From NCBI GenBank assembly GCA_028095005.1, contig CM051460.1, positions 81,237,676 through 81,301,675 on the forward strand: a DNA stretch of 64,000 bases, in the 5' to 3' direction. Origin of the DNA: Rhynchospora pubera. Lineage: Eukaryota > Streptophyta > Magnoliopsida > Poales > Cyperaceae. Position numbers and translations under genes: made by a program. The notes beneath the pieces were generated by a model. The model did no database searches. It worked only from the letters and a program-made list of their open reading frames with translations, and was not told the origin of the DNA. Shown here piece by piece: positions 25,260-35,640 of the stretch (positions are counted from its first letter, which is position 1; every line of letters starts with the position of its first letter).

Positions 25260-25520
25260 TAAATTCAAAATGCAAACTCAAAAGTGCAAATTTAAAGGTC
25301 CAAATTTAAAATTCCAAAATAAAAAAAAGTACAAACTCAAAAGTCCAAATTCAAAAGTCTAAACTTAAAAGTGTGAACCTTAAAGCGCAAACTCAAAAGT
25401 CCAAATTTAAAAGCCCAAACTCAGAAGTTTAAACTCCAAAAGGTAACTTAAAAGTGCAAAGATCAAATTCCAAGAGCAAAACTCAAGAAATCAAACTTAA
25501 AAATTTAAAACTCAAAAGTC
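25260..25520. repeat. Degenerate tandem repeat of an AAACTCAAAAGTCC-like unit
   Basis: Roughly 14-bp units (AAACTCAAAAGTCC, AAATTTAAAAGCCC, AAACTTAAAAGTGT and variants) run head to tail for about 260 bp with substitutions and small indels. Confidence 0.75.
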
Positions 25521-26460
25521 AAATCCCGTTGACTAGGCGACCAGAAGAAAAGTCAACCGACGACATCACAAAAGTTATTGTCAAGAGGAGCCATAGTGCA
25601 TCTGTACTCGAGATTTGAACGAAAACCCCAAAAATCTCTAAATCCCCGAACGATTGAGGACTGATCTGGGATACCCAAATTTCCTAGTATCAAGCTCAAA
25701 AATCTGAGTGACGGCACCAAGCCCAACCCAGCAAAGTAGAGTCAACCCAAAGTGACCCAAAGTGCCTCAAAACTCTGACCAAAGAACCTGACCTAGTGCG
25801 ATAATTTGCATTGTTTATGTTTGATATTGAATGTTTTCATTGCACTATTTTAATTCTTGACTATTTTGTGTTGCTTTCATTTAGACCCCACTAAACGCTA
25901 GTCATAAAATAAAATAAAGCTGACTCTAATTGCTTTTAATACCTAATCACTTGATTATTCCCGATCTAGAGGTGCTCTTGTCTGATTCCCAACTCGGACT
26001 CAGACCGGAGGTAATTAACAGCAGGGGCTTGCGCCTGCTGGAAGGAAAGGACCTACACACAAACAATCAACTCTTGAGGTCTCTAGGGTCGCATTGCTAT
26101 CTTTCGTCCGTAAAGCGGGTAGTAGTGTTCGAATTCTAGGGGACTTAAGGGGTATCTGATCCGCATTTCTTCGTCCCATAGAGGACTATCTAATCTTCCG
26201 TGGTTGGACTGAAAAAGTGCGAGACAGACCGCTAGTTATTTAATATTAGTTATCATATACTCATGTGTTATATGATGTGAGAGAAACCGAATTAATTGCT
26301 TACCCTAAATCAACTCATGTAAAATATTCTAAAGTTGAACTTTGTTGAATTATCTTATTACGTTGCAATTGTGCCTAAGAGATTAAACAAGACAAGAAGA
26401 GAGCATGGAGTGGAGAGAGAAAACTTGCGCGTCAGGAATTAAATGCAAGGCGTGTTTTAA
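25521..26460. other. Mutator-like element interior, unannotated
   Basis: Moderate-GC stretch (25.6-26.2 kb) of retroelement-like appearance with no ORF of note. It runs into the right terminal inverted repeat. Confidence 0.3.
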
Positions 26461-26680
26461 TAAAAGAGTATTTTAGTCATAGAGGAGTGTTTTATGAACA
26501 AGGGAGTGTCAAAATCACTTCCCGTACATATGGATATGGTGCCCTTTGATTCTTTTTATTTTTTTGCAGCGGATTCCATATTATTTTTGTGTTGCGAATT
26601 GAAATATATATACTATACATTGAAGCTAACTCGGTATACTATAGACCTTTATATTGAGCACACTACGGGAAAAAGGACCT

Positions 26681-27100
26681 TCTGTAACGGGACTTCTGTA
26701 ACGGTTTTTGAAATAACCGTTACAGACTAGTGAGGCATAAGGCGGGAAAATTGGCGACACAAATCTGTAACGGTTATTATTAAAAAACCGTAATAATATT
26801 TCCGTCATGCAATAGGGAAAAAGAGGGTCCACCTTCTATAACGGTTGTTGGATAATGACCGTTACAGATTTAAAGAGATCTGTAACGGTTATTATCCAAC
26901 AACCGTTACAGAAGATTCAAGAAAAAAAGAAATTAATAATAATCTTCTGTAACGGTTATATATAAATAACCGTTACAGTATCTCTGTAATTCTGTAACGG
27001 TTATTTCCTAATAACCGTTACATAGAGGCAAATAATTTGTTTTTATTTTTTTTAATGATTCTGTAACGGTTATTAGGAAATAACCGTTACAGAATGGTTA
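26681..27100. repeat. Left subterminal repeat array of the CACTA element
   Basis: Multiple imperfect palindromes in which CTGTAACGGTTAT is followed within a few bases by ATAACCGTTACAG. Each can form a small hairpin. Confidence 0.9.
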
Positions 27101-27433
27101 TGTATAAATTTCTTCCTCCCTCACTCATCTAACTCTCAGCCGCACTTTTCAACGGATTCAACGGATCAGAAGTTGAAAGTGTATTTTCATGAACTACTCT
27201 TTATTTAAATTATTTGCATTTCGTTAATAATTTGCATATATATAGGCATGAATTTCGTATTGTCATATAGTAAACGTCATCAAGTAGTAGCAATAATACA
27301 CAGAGGTGAGAAAAGGAAGAGAGTGCATAAGGCAAAGTAAAGAAGAAAGCTCTTTGTTGATATTCCAAGAAGAAAATTATAAGCATACAGAGCTAAACAA
27401 AAATGTGTAAGGCTGAAATTAGAGAAGAAGCAC

Positions 27434-28354
27434 TTAGAACTGCTGTAAATTAAAGGAGGCATTAATAGCATTAAAGAACCAAGGGAGAAAACTTGAAGAG
27501 GCAATAGCTAAAAAGGGATCTCCAGTAGCACAATGTACTGGCAAGGAAGCAACAAAAGCTGATTCAGTAGGAGGAGCAACAGAAGCTGATTTAGTAGAAG
27601 TTGAATCGGTGTCAGTCGATGGTGGTGGAGGAGGTGGTGATGGAGGCGGATGAGGCATCCAAGGCCTGCTGGGGCCTACAAAAGGTGGTTCAGTGGGGAA
27701 ACCAACTTGTTTAAAACCTTCAATATGTACCCTAGCTCTTGCAGCTCGAGGGTCTGCAGAGATGACCAAATGATGAGGGATGTCTGAGGGATGAGCTCCT
27801 TTAATAAGCAAACGCAAATGAAGGAAGATCCCATCAGAGAAGTGAGGAGCAGTGAAAACTGGATAACCAAACCCAGACACCAGCATGTTAATGACACTTC
27901 TATTCCAGAGATGAAGAGGGGGACCAGTAATTCTGATTCTGGTACGATAAAGAGGAGGTTCATAAACTGTACCAGCACGCTCAGTCCACCTTGTTAGGAC
28001 CAATCTAACATTCTGCAGGTAAATGACACCTAGGCTGCAAATTTCATTCCTGACTCCTTGATTTGGGCAAACCAGAAGAAAATCTCCAGAGGTTGGGTGC
28101 ACTGGAGAGAGACGATACTGGTGAACTGCAAAACTAAACTGACGTGCAAGCCTGAATCCCAAGCGGTGCTCAAGATCAGGCGGAAGTAATCCTTCTGCTT
28201 GGAAAGTAACAATCGCCGCTCTGTGCAGAACTTCATTTTCAGGGTCAAGATCTTGTAAAGGAGAGTAAAACACATTTAAATGATCAGGTCTGAGAGCCTC
28301 AAACTCAGCAGCACTGTTCATAGGCACAAATTGCCAATCATGATTGAAAGCCAT
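27434..28354 (-). CDS. CACTA-borne ORF 1, DUF4283-like, 306 aa
   Basis: ATG-started frame on the minus strand. Residues about 45-210 look like a beta-alpha-beta fold: LARQFSFAVHQYRLSP, GDFLLVCPNQGVRNEI, LVLTRWTERAG, YRTRIRITGPPLHLWN and VINMLVSGFGYP. This order (variable strand, 'W' strand, 'R.RI.G.PLH.W' strand) resembles the DUF4283/RRM-like domain found in plant retroelement-related proteins. A proline-rich stretch (PPPSPPPPPP) and a Ser/Thr-rich tail follow. No nuclease or transposase residues are visible. It has the same general plan as the second ORF of this element. Role unknown; nucleic-acid binding is an inference from the fold. The domain call needs a profile search. Confidence 0.55.
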   Translation of the reverse strand: MAFNHDWQFVPMNSAAEFEALRPDHLNVFYSPLQDLDPENEVLHRAAIVTFQAEGLLPPDLEHRLGFRLARQFSFAVHQYRLSPVHPTSGDFLLVCPNQGVRNEICSLGVIYLQNVRLVLTRWTERAGTVYEPPLYRTRIRITGPPLHLWNRSVINMLVSGFGYPVFTAPHFSDGIFLHLRLLIKGAHPSDIPHHLVISADPRAARARVHIEGFKQVGFPTEPPFVGPSRPWMPHPPPSPPPPPPSTDTDSTSTKSASVAPPTESAFVASLPVHCATGDPFLAIASSSFLPWFFNAINASFNLQQF

Positions 28355-28550
28355 ATCTGAAGAAAGAACTAAAAAGGAGGAGAAGTAAAAGAGGCAGCAA
28401 GAGGGGATTGAGTATTAATAGATGGGGGAGGGGAAGGTGCATTCTCTGACAATTATGACCAAATTTAAGACAAACCAAGCACCTCTTCGGAAGACTACAA
28501 CTTGATTCAGGTACGTTCTGATATTGATGATTCAGGTACGTTCTGACCAA
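28355..28550 (-). other. Possible upstream exon with zinc-knuckle-like motif
   Basis: An open minus-strand frame just upstream of ORF 1 reads KRCLVCLKFGHNCQ, a CX2CX4H-like zinc-knuckle remnant. The DNA encoding LVCLKFG is duplicated nearby: TGACCAAATTTAAGACAAAC occurs at about 28456 and 28543. It may be part of a longer, decayed ORF 1. Confidence 0.3.
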
Positions 28551-28740
28551 ATTTAAGACAAACCAAGCACTTCTATCTAAGCTATTAATGATATTGAGAT
28601 TCTGATATTGTACGATTCTGATATTGAGATTCTAATTTGATGATACTTGTGATATATGTAAATACTTTGTTTATTGTTTGTGTGATATGCATGATTATAT
28701 ATATGTTTGATGTGTGATATGCTGCATGTGTTAATGTAAA

Positions 28741-28925
28741 TTGGGTACCAATTTGGTACCAATTCGGCTAGCAAATTGGGCTAGCCAATCAAACAGGCGA
28801 AACACAAAAAAAAAGAATTTTGTAACGGTTATTAGCAATAATCGTTACAGAATATTATAATTTCATTTTTTTTATTATAAACATTTTCTGTAACGGTTAT
28901 TACCTAATAACCGTTACAGAAAGGT
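28741..28925. repeat. Internal CACTA junction: conserved right-hand motif plus subterminal palindromes
   Basis: The segment TTGGTACCAATTCGGCTAGC and the bases after it (through CAAACAGGCGAA) is nearly identical to one at about 31549. It is followed by GTAACGGTTATT/AATAACCGTTACAG palindromes and then by a GGTTATGTAT...CAGCCGCA word that also occurs after the left array (27095-27145). It therefore marks the boundary between two CACTA units. Confidence 0.8.
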
Positions 28926-28979
28926 TATGTATTTAGGTTAACTTCCCAGCCGCATTCCTTTCTCTCTTCTTTTCATTTA

Positions 28980-30124
28980 TTGCGATATCCAAAGAAATAC
29001 CTCTCTTTTTTCTTCTGTTTCACTCCAAAAAATAGCAAAAAATTTGTAAAAATTCTGAAAAAATAATAATTAGAAAGAGAACAAGAAGGAGAGCAAATTT
29101 GAGGTAAAAAACAAAAAAATTGAACCGTATTTTTTCATATTTTTTTCTTATTTATTTCGGTTTTTTCATGAGAACGAGAGCAGATTAAACGGATCGATCG
29201 AAAGAACGAGAAGGAGAGCAGATTCAACGGATCGAAAGACAAGAAGGACAGCAGATTCAACGGATCGAAAGTCATGCTTCGACTGGATAATTTTATATCT
29301 CTTCGGTATTTTCATAAACTCCTCTTTTTTCATATATTTGCGAGTTTTGTTAACTTCTTTTTTTTCTTTTGCTTTTAAGTTCTAATTGACAAATAACTGT
29401 AATAAGGCTAAGTTCATAAATAATTGAGCTAAATAAAAAAGGATTATTACGGTTGACAAACAATGCAATTTACATAGGCTGACAAACAATGCTATTTTGG
29501 TTGATGCGCATGAACCAAATTACAAAAAAAAAAAGTTGCCTGTTGGCCACAAATCAAATGTCAATAGAAACCTTTCTACTCAAGAGCAATTTATATTGTT
29601 TCAAGCTTGATTCTATATCTAAACATCACAAACATACATCTAAACATCACACAATTCACACAATTCTTGCCATTAACAGTAATATTAACAGTACAACAAA
29701 CACACTAGAGCTTGTAGAATTTAAAATAAATAAATAACTGAGAAGTAAAAAAAATAGCAGCATCTAGGTAGAGGATGTGTCATCAGTGGAGCCATTGCTC
29801 TTCTTTGCTGCTTCCTGCTTCTTTGCCAAATCCATGAAGGTTTTTTCCATGTCTGTTTTCAAGTCAGTGCAATTATTGAAAAAGTTAAATGTATATTTAT
29901 GTAAAGATTATACAAGGATAAACAAAATAAGGATCTTATAATACACGTAAAGAATGAAATGAATTTAAAGAATATGATCCTTACATATTGTCTAGAAAGA
30001 AGCTATTCTCTAAACTAGGATTTATGTAGAGCTATTCTCTAAACTAGGATTTATGTATTCTCTAAACTAAAGAAGTTATTTAGGGCTTCTGCACATATTG
30101 TCTAGAAAGAAGCTATTCTCTAAG
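28980..30124. other. CACTA unit 2, non-coding part
   Basis: AT-rich region between the internal junction and ORF 2. It includes repeated 'AGCAGATTCAACGGATCG' words at 29170-29275 and a triplicated 'AAGCTATTCTCTAA' stretch at about 30000-30120. No ORF of note. Confidence 0.5.
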
Positions 30125-31354
30125 CTATTTAAGACTTCTGCACATATTGTTACTAGAAAGAAATGTGATTGTAGAGTTACCTTCTGTGGAGAATGACATC
30201 TTGCTGGGCTCCTCCGAGGGTGTCTTCATGAGTTCATCGACTGATTGGTCCTTAGTAGGGGTTGTATTGTCAGTTTTTTCATCCTCATGAGTATCAGTCT
30301 CCTGAGAGCTTAGGTTGAACCCAGGGGATACACTGGGCCCACTGGTGTGCCCTGGGCCCTCATGTTGAGCTCTGTGGCTCTCTTTCCTAGCCTGTTTCAT
30401 CTCCTTCCTGAACTGTGCCTCAAGATCTTCTTGTACTCCTTTTCCTTTAGAACTAGAGCTTGTAGGTTTGATTACCCTGGTGTCTCCAATGAGAACTCCT
30501 GTCTCCTTAGTTCTGCTTCCTCCCTTGGTTTGTGATCTAGTGATCATTGAGGGGATGACCTCATCTATCTTCCTTTTTTTTGCTTGAGTATTATTGGGGG
30601 TTGTGGTTTTTGCAGCCTTTTTCTTTGCTTTTCTCTTGCTCTGTCGCATGGTTGTAGTACTGCCAGAATCAACCCTAACAGGTGGATTGATACTTTGCAG
30701 TCTTGCCTCATCAGCAGGGGACCATTCAATCCTAGGCAAAGCTTTGATGTATTCATGACGTGGGTTTCTGATTTGTGGTTCCTCAACTACGTACTGAACC
30801 CGAAGTAGGTCAATTTTTCCATTTCTTCTGTGTAATTCAAATGCACGAGATGCTGGTATTCTATCCCTATGTTCAACCACTACTTCAACTCTAGCAAATC
30901 TGGCATCTATACCCATGTATGTTGGTGCATCAGCATGTAAAACTGTACCAAAAGGGAAAAAGATGTTTGCTCCATACCATGAGCACCATCCAAATGGAAG
31001 ATTAGCAATTCTTACCCATAGCCTCACACTGTCTGCTCTGGGGTCTAGATCCCTTGGAGGATCAATGAGGATGGGAAATGGCCGCCTCATGTTGTTTCCA
31101 TATGTGATTTCAATGGTGCCTTTTCTGAACATCTCATCGCGCCATTGCTCAGAGGGGTCGATTATGAGAAATCGGTTTTCTAGGAGTGTAGTCACTCTGT
31201 GTTGTCCTGGAGGGAGGCGTCTTCTCATCTCTATCATGACATCAAGCAAAGTTACACCTTCCATGGTTTGGATGACAATGGATTTGGTGATCTCTACACT
31301 GGCCGGAGTAGTGATGTCGTCTTCATCAACTCTGATGGGATCAAGGTTTTCCAT
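30125..31354 (-). CDS. CACTA-borne ORF 2, DUF4283-like with nuclear-localisation-like region, 409 aa
   Basis: ATG-started frame on the minus strand. The N-terminal half (about 45-205) has the same kind of elements as ORF 1: MIEMRRRLPPGQHRVT, LENRFLIIDPSEQWRDE, RPFPILIDPPRD, VRLWVRIANLPFGWC, then FARVEVVVEHRDRIP, a plausible RRM-like or DUF4283-like fold. Residues about 235-275 are strongly basic (RQSKRKAKKKAAK, KKRKIDEV), fitting a nuclear-localisation signal. The C-terminal third is acidic, Ser/Thr-rich and probably disordered. No transposase motif. It sits between the internal junction and the right subterminal array, transcribed away from the right end. Function unknown. Confidence 0.6.
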   Translation of the reverse strand: MENLDPIRVDEDDITTPASVEITKSIVIQTMEGVTLLDVMIEMRRRLPPGQHRVTTLLENRFLIIDPSEQWRDEMFRKGTIEITYGNNMRRPFPILIDPPRDLDPRADSVRLWVRIANLPFGWCSWYGANIFFPFGTVLHADAPTYMGIDARFARVEVVVEHRDRIPASRAFELHRRNGKIDLLRVQYVVEEPQIRNPRHEYIKALPRIEWSPADEARLQSINPPVRVDSGSTTTMRQSKRKAKKKAAKTTTPNNTQAKKRKIDEVIPSMITRSQTKGGSRTKETGVLIGDTRVIKPTSSSSKGKGVQEDLEAQFRKEMKQARKESHRAQHEGPGHTSGPSVSPGFNLSSQETDTHEDEKTDNTTPTKDQSVDELMKTPSEEPSKMSFSTEGNSTITFLSSNNMCRSLK

Positions 31355-31548
31355 GGTGGTTTTTTAGTAGAGAGATAGGAGGGAGAAGTGAGAAATTTGT
31401 TTGAAACTGAAAAGGCGTGGGGATCTACAGTTTGGTCATTTATAGTGAGAAATGAGTTTGAAACTGAAAATATGAAGAGTTGCGTGCTTTAATTTGAATT
31501 GTAAATGTTTCGTGTACCAACAGGCGAATACCAACAGGCGAATACCAA

Positions 31549-32045
31549 TTTGGTACCAATTCGGCTAGCAAATTGGGCTAGCCAATCCAACAGGCGAATC
31601 CCAAAAAAAAAGGACCTTCTGTAACGGTTATTAAGGAATAACCGTTACAGAATATTATAATTTCATTTTTTTAATTATAAACATTATCTGTAACGGTTAT
31701 TAGGTAATAACCGTCACAGAAGATTGGCTTCTGTAACGGTTATTACCTAATAACCGTTACATGTTCTCCAAATGTGTTCCGTCCACAATACCATAACGGT
31801 TATTAGATAATAACCGTTACAGAAGACTGTCTTCTGTAACGGTTATTAGATAATAACCGTTACACATGTTCTCCAAAAAGTTTTACCAGATTTTCCCTGC
31901 ATAATATCATAACGGTTATTAGATAATAACCGTTACAGAAGAGGGGGCTACTGTAACGGTTATTAGACATTCTGTAACGGGGGCTACAGTAACGTTTCGT
32001 GTACCGTTACAAATGCCTTTTATTAACCGTTACAGAAGCCAAAAT
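31549..32045. repeat. Right subterminal array of the CACTA element
   Basis: Begins with the motif shared with 28741 (TTGGTACCAATTCGGCTAGC...) and continues as at least five CTGTAACGGTTATT/AATAACCGTTACAG palindromes up to the terminal CACTA repeat. Confidence 0.9.
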
Positions 32046-32179
32046 TTCGCGTAGTGGCATAGAAAATCATGGAAGGACCTTGAGCCTGGAGGGGGAACTG
32101 TAGAAAACGGTTGAATGAATAATGAGTTGTGTTTGTATATTAAGAAAATTTTAGGTTTTACACTCAGCGCTTAGTGTAC

Positions 32180-32183
<4 letters not shown>

Positions 32184-32219
<36 letters not shown>
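32184..32219. repeat. (AT)n microsatellite
   Basis: About 18 uninterrupted AT units between the CACTA element and the first miR399 hairpin. Confidence 0.95.
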
Positions 32220-32222
<3 letters not shown>

Positions 32223-32376
32223 ATTATATTAATTTAATATGCGCATGAGCTTTATACAAATAACGAATCATATTGCCTGAAATTAAACGATCAGTATCCC
32301 ATGTAACAAGTAAAATATATCAAAGGAGCAGAAAACCTTATAGCGCTGTATATAGCTATAGAAGAAGAACTTGTGT

Positions 32377-32514
32377 GGTTGAATTGCCGGGCAAATCTCC
32401 TTTGGCAGTAAGCATGCTTCATGCATATACATGGGCATTCATTGCAAACTTAAATGAATATATATAAGAGAATGTGCTAACTGCCAGAGGAGAATTTGCC
32501 CGGTGATGCAACCA
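32377..32514 (-). ncRNA. MIR399: miR399 precursor hairpin A
   Basis: On the minus strand the 3' arm (32387-32407) reads UGCCAAAGGAGAUUUGCC + CGG, identical to known miR399 forms. The 5' arm, from 32514 down to 32480, pairs along its length (GGGCAAAUUCUCCUCUGGCA) with one bulge and one mismatch; the stem base GGUUG/CAACC closes it. miR399 is induced by phosphate starvation and cleaves the mRNA of PHO2/UBC24, an E2 enzyme that limits phosphate uptake. The minus strand was chosen because the mature sequence is canonical there, sits on the 3' arm as in other miR399 precursors, and a TATA box and P1BS lie upstream on that side. Confidence 0.9.
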
Positions 32515-32567
32515 TACATCTGAATCTGAGGCTCTGAGCACACATTAAACTCTGTATGAATGGATCT

Positions 32568-32738
32568 ATATATATATAATATTACTTCCATGTTTTAGAT
32601 TTAAGCTAGCTTAGGAAGTTGCACACCGAACTTCATTACTGTGCAGGATATAAATAGGTCTACTGGAGTGAGGTATTGAAAGTTTGAAATAAATTTAATA
32701 AAAAAAAAAAAAGTTTGAAACAAGAGGATGGCATATCC
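32568..32738 (-). promoter_or_regulatory. Putative promoter of hairpin A (TATA and P1BS)
   Basis: A TATATATA run at 32568-32580 lies about 55 bp upstream of the hairpin on the minus strand. GCATATCC at 32731-32738 matches the PHR1-binding site GNATATNC. Confidence 0.6.
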
Positions 32739-32952
32739 AAACGGAGATACCTAGTCTAACATAAAATATATGCCGCCTATTTAAAGTGAGATAAAAGGTG
32801 ATTGAGAGATGAGACGACCAAATGACGAATGATTATCTCAGTTATTCAGATACCATGATTAATATATTCACCTTAAACTTGATTAACAACAAAAGCATGA
32901 GACATAACAATCAAACTAATTAATATATAGCTTAATCAGTTGCGCACTCTAA

Positions 32953-33141
32953 GGCTCCGTTTGGATGGCTTCTTCCCGGAATAAGGAATAAGGAATAATC
33001 ACTTTTTACCAATAAATTTATTTCTAACCATCCAAACTCTTCACAAAAGTTACACACTTCCCAATAAATTTACCCCTTCCCAATAAATTTCTTCCCTTCT
33101 TCCTTCTTCCTACCTTATTCTCAACGCATCCAAACGGAGCC
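32953..33141. mobile_element. Tourist-like (PIF/Harbinger) MITE, 189 bp
   Basis: Terminal inverted repeats GGCTCCGTTTGGATG; target duplication TAA on both sides. The same family and same length as 50887-51075. Confidence 0.9.
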
Positions 33142-35497
33142 TAAGCTAAGTAGAAATTATTAATTTATTACTACAACTGCAGGTGAAATTTAATAAATTA
33201 TTAATTTATTACTATGCTATGAATGCTTAGTATGCAGGTGAAATTTTAGGTTCTTGTACTCTCAACAATTTAATAAATTAATGCTATTACACGATCAACG
33301 GAATGGCCGGTCAGGCATATCATAACCATCAATTAGAGAAGCTGATCTTTCTCTTCCCCCTCTAATCACCCATCTTCTATTCCACCAGACCACTATGTAT
33401 CATGTTATTGTGGACCGACATACATACAAGGATAGAAAAGTGTCAATTTTTCATACTCATTAATTCGTAAAAAAACCTTTAAGTTTACATAGGAAAATTA
33501 AGAGAAGACAGCTGGAACAAAAGCTTAATTTCTAGTTTGGTGCTACATACATTTAATTATATTCAAAATTAGGTAAGTAATGTTGTTCAATGTCTTGTCC
33601 TTTAATTGATCATTTTAATTGATTACAGTAATAGTCTAATTAATGCATCATATATAATACACACAATATCTCATGAAAGATCATGCATACCCGAGCTGCA
33701 AGCTAATGTGAGTTCATATTGTTCGGGAACTATTTTTAATTACTTCTGTATTCTGTAGTAAGAAAAGCTTCTTGCACCTATAGGAAAGAAAAACATACAA
33801 TCCTTCAAATAGTACGTACTACCTGTAAAATGTACAATGTGAAGCTTGAAATTGTTTTCTACTTCTCATGTGAATCATTGAGCTAACTAGAATCGAATTC
33901 CTAATTGGTCCATGTAATCAACTGCACAATCGCATCCAGGACCATGCTATTGCCACCTTAATTATCTGGGCTATGTGTGACCACCGCTCCATTTATTCTC
34001 TTCCTTCAATTCTTATATTTGGCAGATTGGTCCTCCGCACTTCCAGCAAAAATGATATACTAGCTTATGTGTTTTTGTCATTGAATTTCTGCAATGGCCC
34101 AGATCTGCCCTCCTAATTAATTTAGTGAAGAAGGTCTGCAAAATTGTTAAAGTGCTTGATCCAGCTCAAAATAATAACAAAAATATATACATAAAATAGT
34201 AGAAAAGGAAAACATGAAGTACATAATTAAGGGGAGATAAAAATATTCTGTCATTAGGGTAAATCTCTAGAAGTTTGAAGTACTTTATGGTTCCCTTTGA
34301 GAGTGACTCAGATAAAAAAATGGGAGATTCTGAAGCATGTTCCTTCTATATCTTATATCATTACCTTTTGACCTCAAATTCATGGAAAGGAGATTTTAGG
34401 ACCTTTATTCTGATGCTTTTTATCATAGGAACTTCAATGGTTGGCTGAAACGCGGAGTGTCGACTATGTTGCGTTGTCTCCTACCTGGTTGACATGCTGC
34501 AAGACTTTTTGATTATTATTGTTTATTTGATGAGCACATACTGTCTTTGTTATGCTTAGGAGATATTTGAACATTTTTACTGCATTCTCCAGACGAATGT
34601 TCTCCTCTATGCTCACAGATTACAAATTAAATGTGCTTTGTTCAGCAATTTTGAGACCTCTAGAAACTAGTTTCTTCTCCAACAAAAGAACACATCTTCT
34701 CCACAAATTGGCACGTTAAAAAATTTTGGCTTGAAAATTACTATTAAACGATGTTCAAAATAGTATAAATTTTTATACTTATATGATTAGAAAATTGTGA
34801 ATTCTGAGGTTTTTGTAAGATATGAGCTCAATTATGTACTCATGTTTTAAGCTAATGGTTGACTTTCCTGGTAGTGTTTGTAAACTAAATGCAATATCTT
34901 AATATATAATTATAAGAAAAATTGAATTTCCTTGCTTTTTAGCTATTGTCGACATTAATTATTAATTTATCATGCATTGCACTTGACTATCAGTCAGTAC
35001 ATTTGTATTGTGTCAGAGAATAACAACAGTCTGTGTAGAAGTGCTAAGATGAGAGAGTCTTCTAGTGCAAAGATACTGATGATCAAAGGTCAAACTGCAA
35101 TCATCTTGATTCCTTGCAGCTAATTATAATAGTGAAAATCACGAATGGTACTCCACATATGAAAAGAAAAAAAGATGACTATTGATTTAGTATAAGCACT
35201 GAACTACTGAAGTTTATCCTAAAATCATTAAACAGAATAACATGAAGTATTAAATGACAATTATCCAATGAACTTTGTATGTCACACTATGCCGATAGCC
35301 TAATAAGCATAAGGTAGCGTCTTTGGGAATAAAAATGCTATCATATGTTTGTAAACCTTCCTGCCTTGCCGTATTGAGCTAACACAAATTGGCAATATTT
35401 ATTGCACTGTTTCCACATTTCCATCTCGTCAGTTACTGTTAGTCTGTTAGATAAGTAGTGGCTTAATTATATCTCTATCACTTGCAAGTTGCAATCG
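33142..35497. other. intergenic, no gene seen
   Basis: 2.3 kb of AT-rich DNA between the hairpin A promoter region and hairpins B and C. No ORF, hairpin or repeat with clear ends recognised. Confidence 0.4.
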
Positions 35498-35589
35498 TGC
35501 ATCGCTGGGCAAATCTCATTTGGCAGCATCTCATAAGTACAAAACATGGGTAAAGGTTGCTGCCAAATGAGACTTGGCCCGGTAATGCA
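35498..35589 (-). ncRNA. MIR399: miR399-like precursor hairpin B (variant at position 8)
   Basis: The minus-strand 3' arm at 35505-35525 reads UGCCAAAUGAGAUUUGCC + CAG. It differs from canonical miR399 only by U instead of G at position 8. The 5' arm has CUCAUUUGGC, which pairs with the changed base, so the stem is kept. Flanking TGCATYRC bases close the stem. It lies 51 bp from hairpin C on the same strand, so both probably come from one transcript. Confidence 0.8.
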
Positions 35590-35640
35590 AGTTTGCTTTG
35601 TTGAATGAAAACTCAGTTAATTTACCAGGATTTGTATTAG

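Larger units (their letters stand above)
9951..26523. mobile_element. Non-autonomous Mutator-like element, interrupted by a copia retrotransposon
   Basis: The left end reads AGTGATTTTGACACTCC followed by ATAAAACACT. The right end is its reverse complement with a few changes and ends at 26523. The inverted similarity continues for roughly 50-60 bp, including the ACTAAAATAC word on both sides. GTACATATG, a 9-bp target duplication typical of Mutator-like elements, flanks it at 9942-9950 and 26524-26532. The copia element at 13549-23416 lies inside, so the original insertion was about 6.7 kb. No MURA-type transposase is recognisable. The interior has relatively GC-rich patches (11.28-11.65, 24.45-24.80 kb) in AT-rich surroundings. 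These might be captured host fragments, but I cannot name a source. Confidence 0.7.
26661..32056 (-). mobile_element. CACTA (En/Spm-type) element, non-autonomous, tandem two-unit structure
   Basis: 5396-bp element with ends CACTACGGGAAA and (reverse complement of the right end) CACTACGCGAAA, flanked by the 3-bp target duplication GCA at 26658-26660 and 32057-32059. Subterminal regions are packed with CTGTAACGGTTATT and its complement, the kind of site that the TNPA-like protein of CACTA elements binds. A third block of the same sites lies in the middle (28812-28925), so the element consists of two units, each with left sites, one minus-strand ORF and a shared right-hand motif. No TNPD-type transposase is visible. 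It must depend on an autonomous relative. Confidence 0.9.

Noticed and set aside
32423..32430. GCATATAC inside the loop of hairpin A matches GNATATNC.
   Set aside because: It is within the precursor itself; an octamer this frequent is expected by chance.
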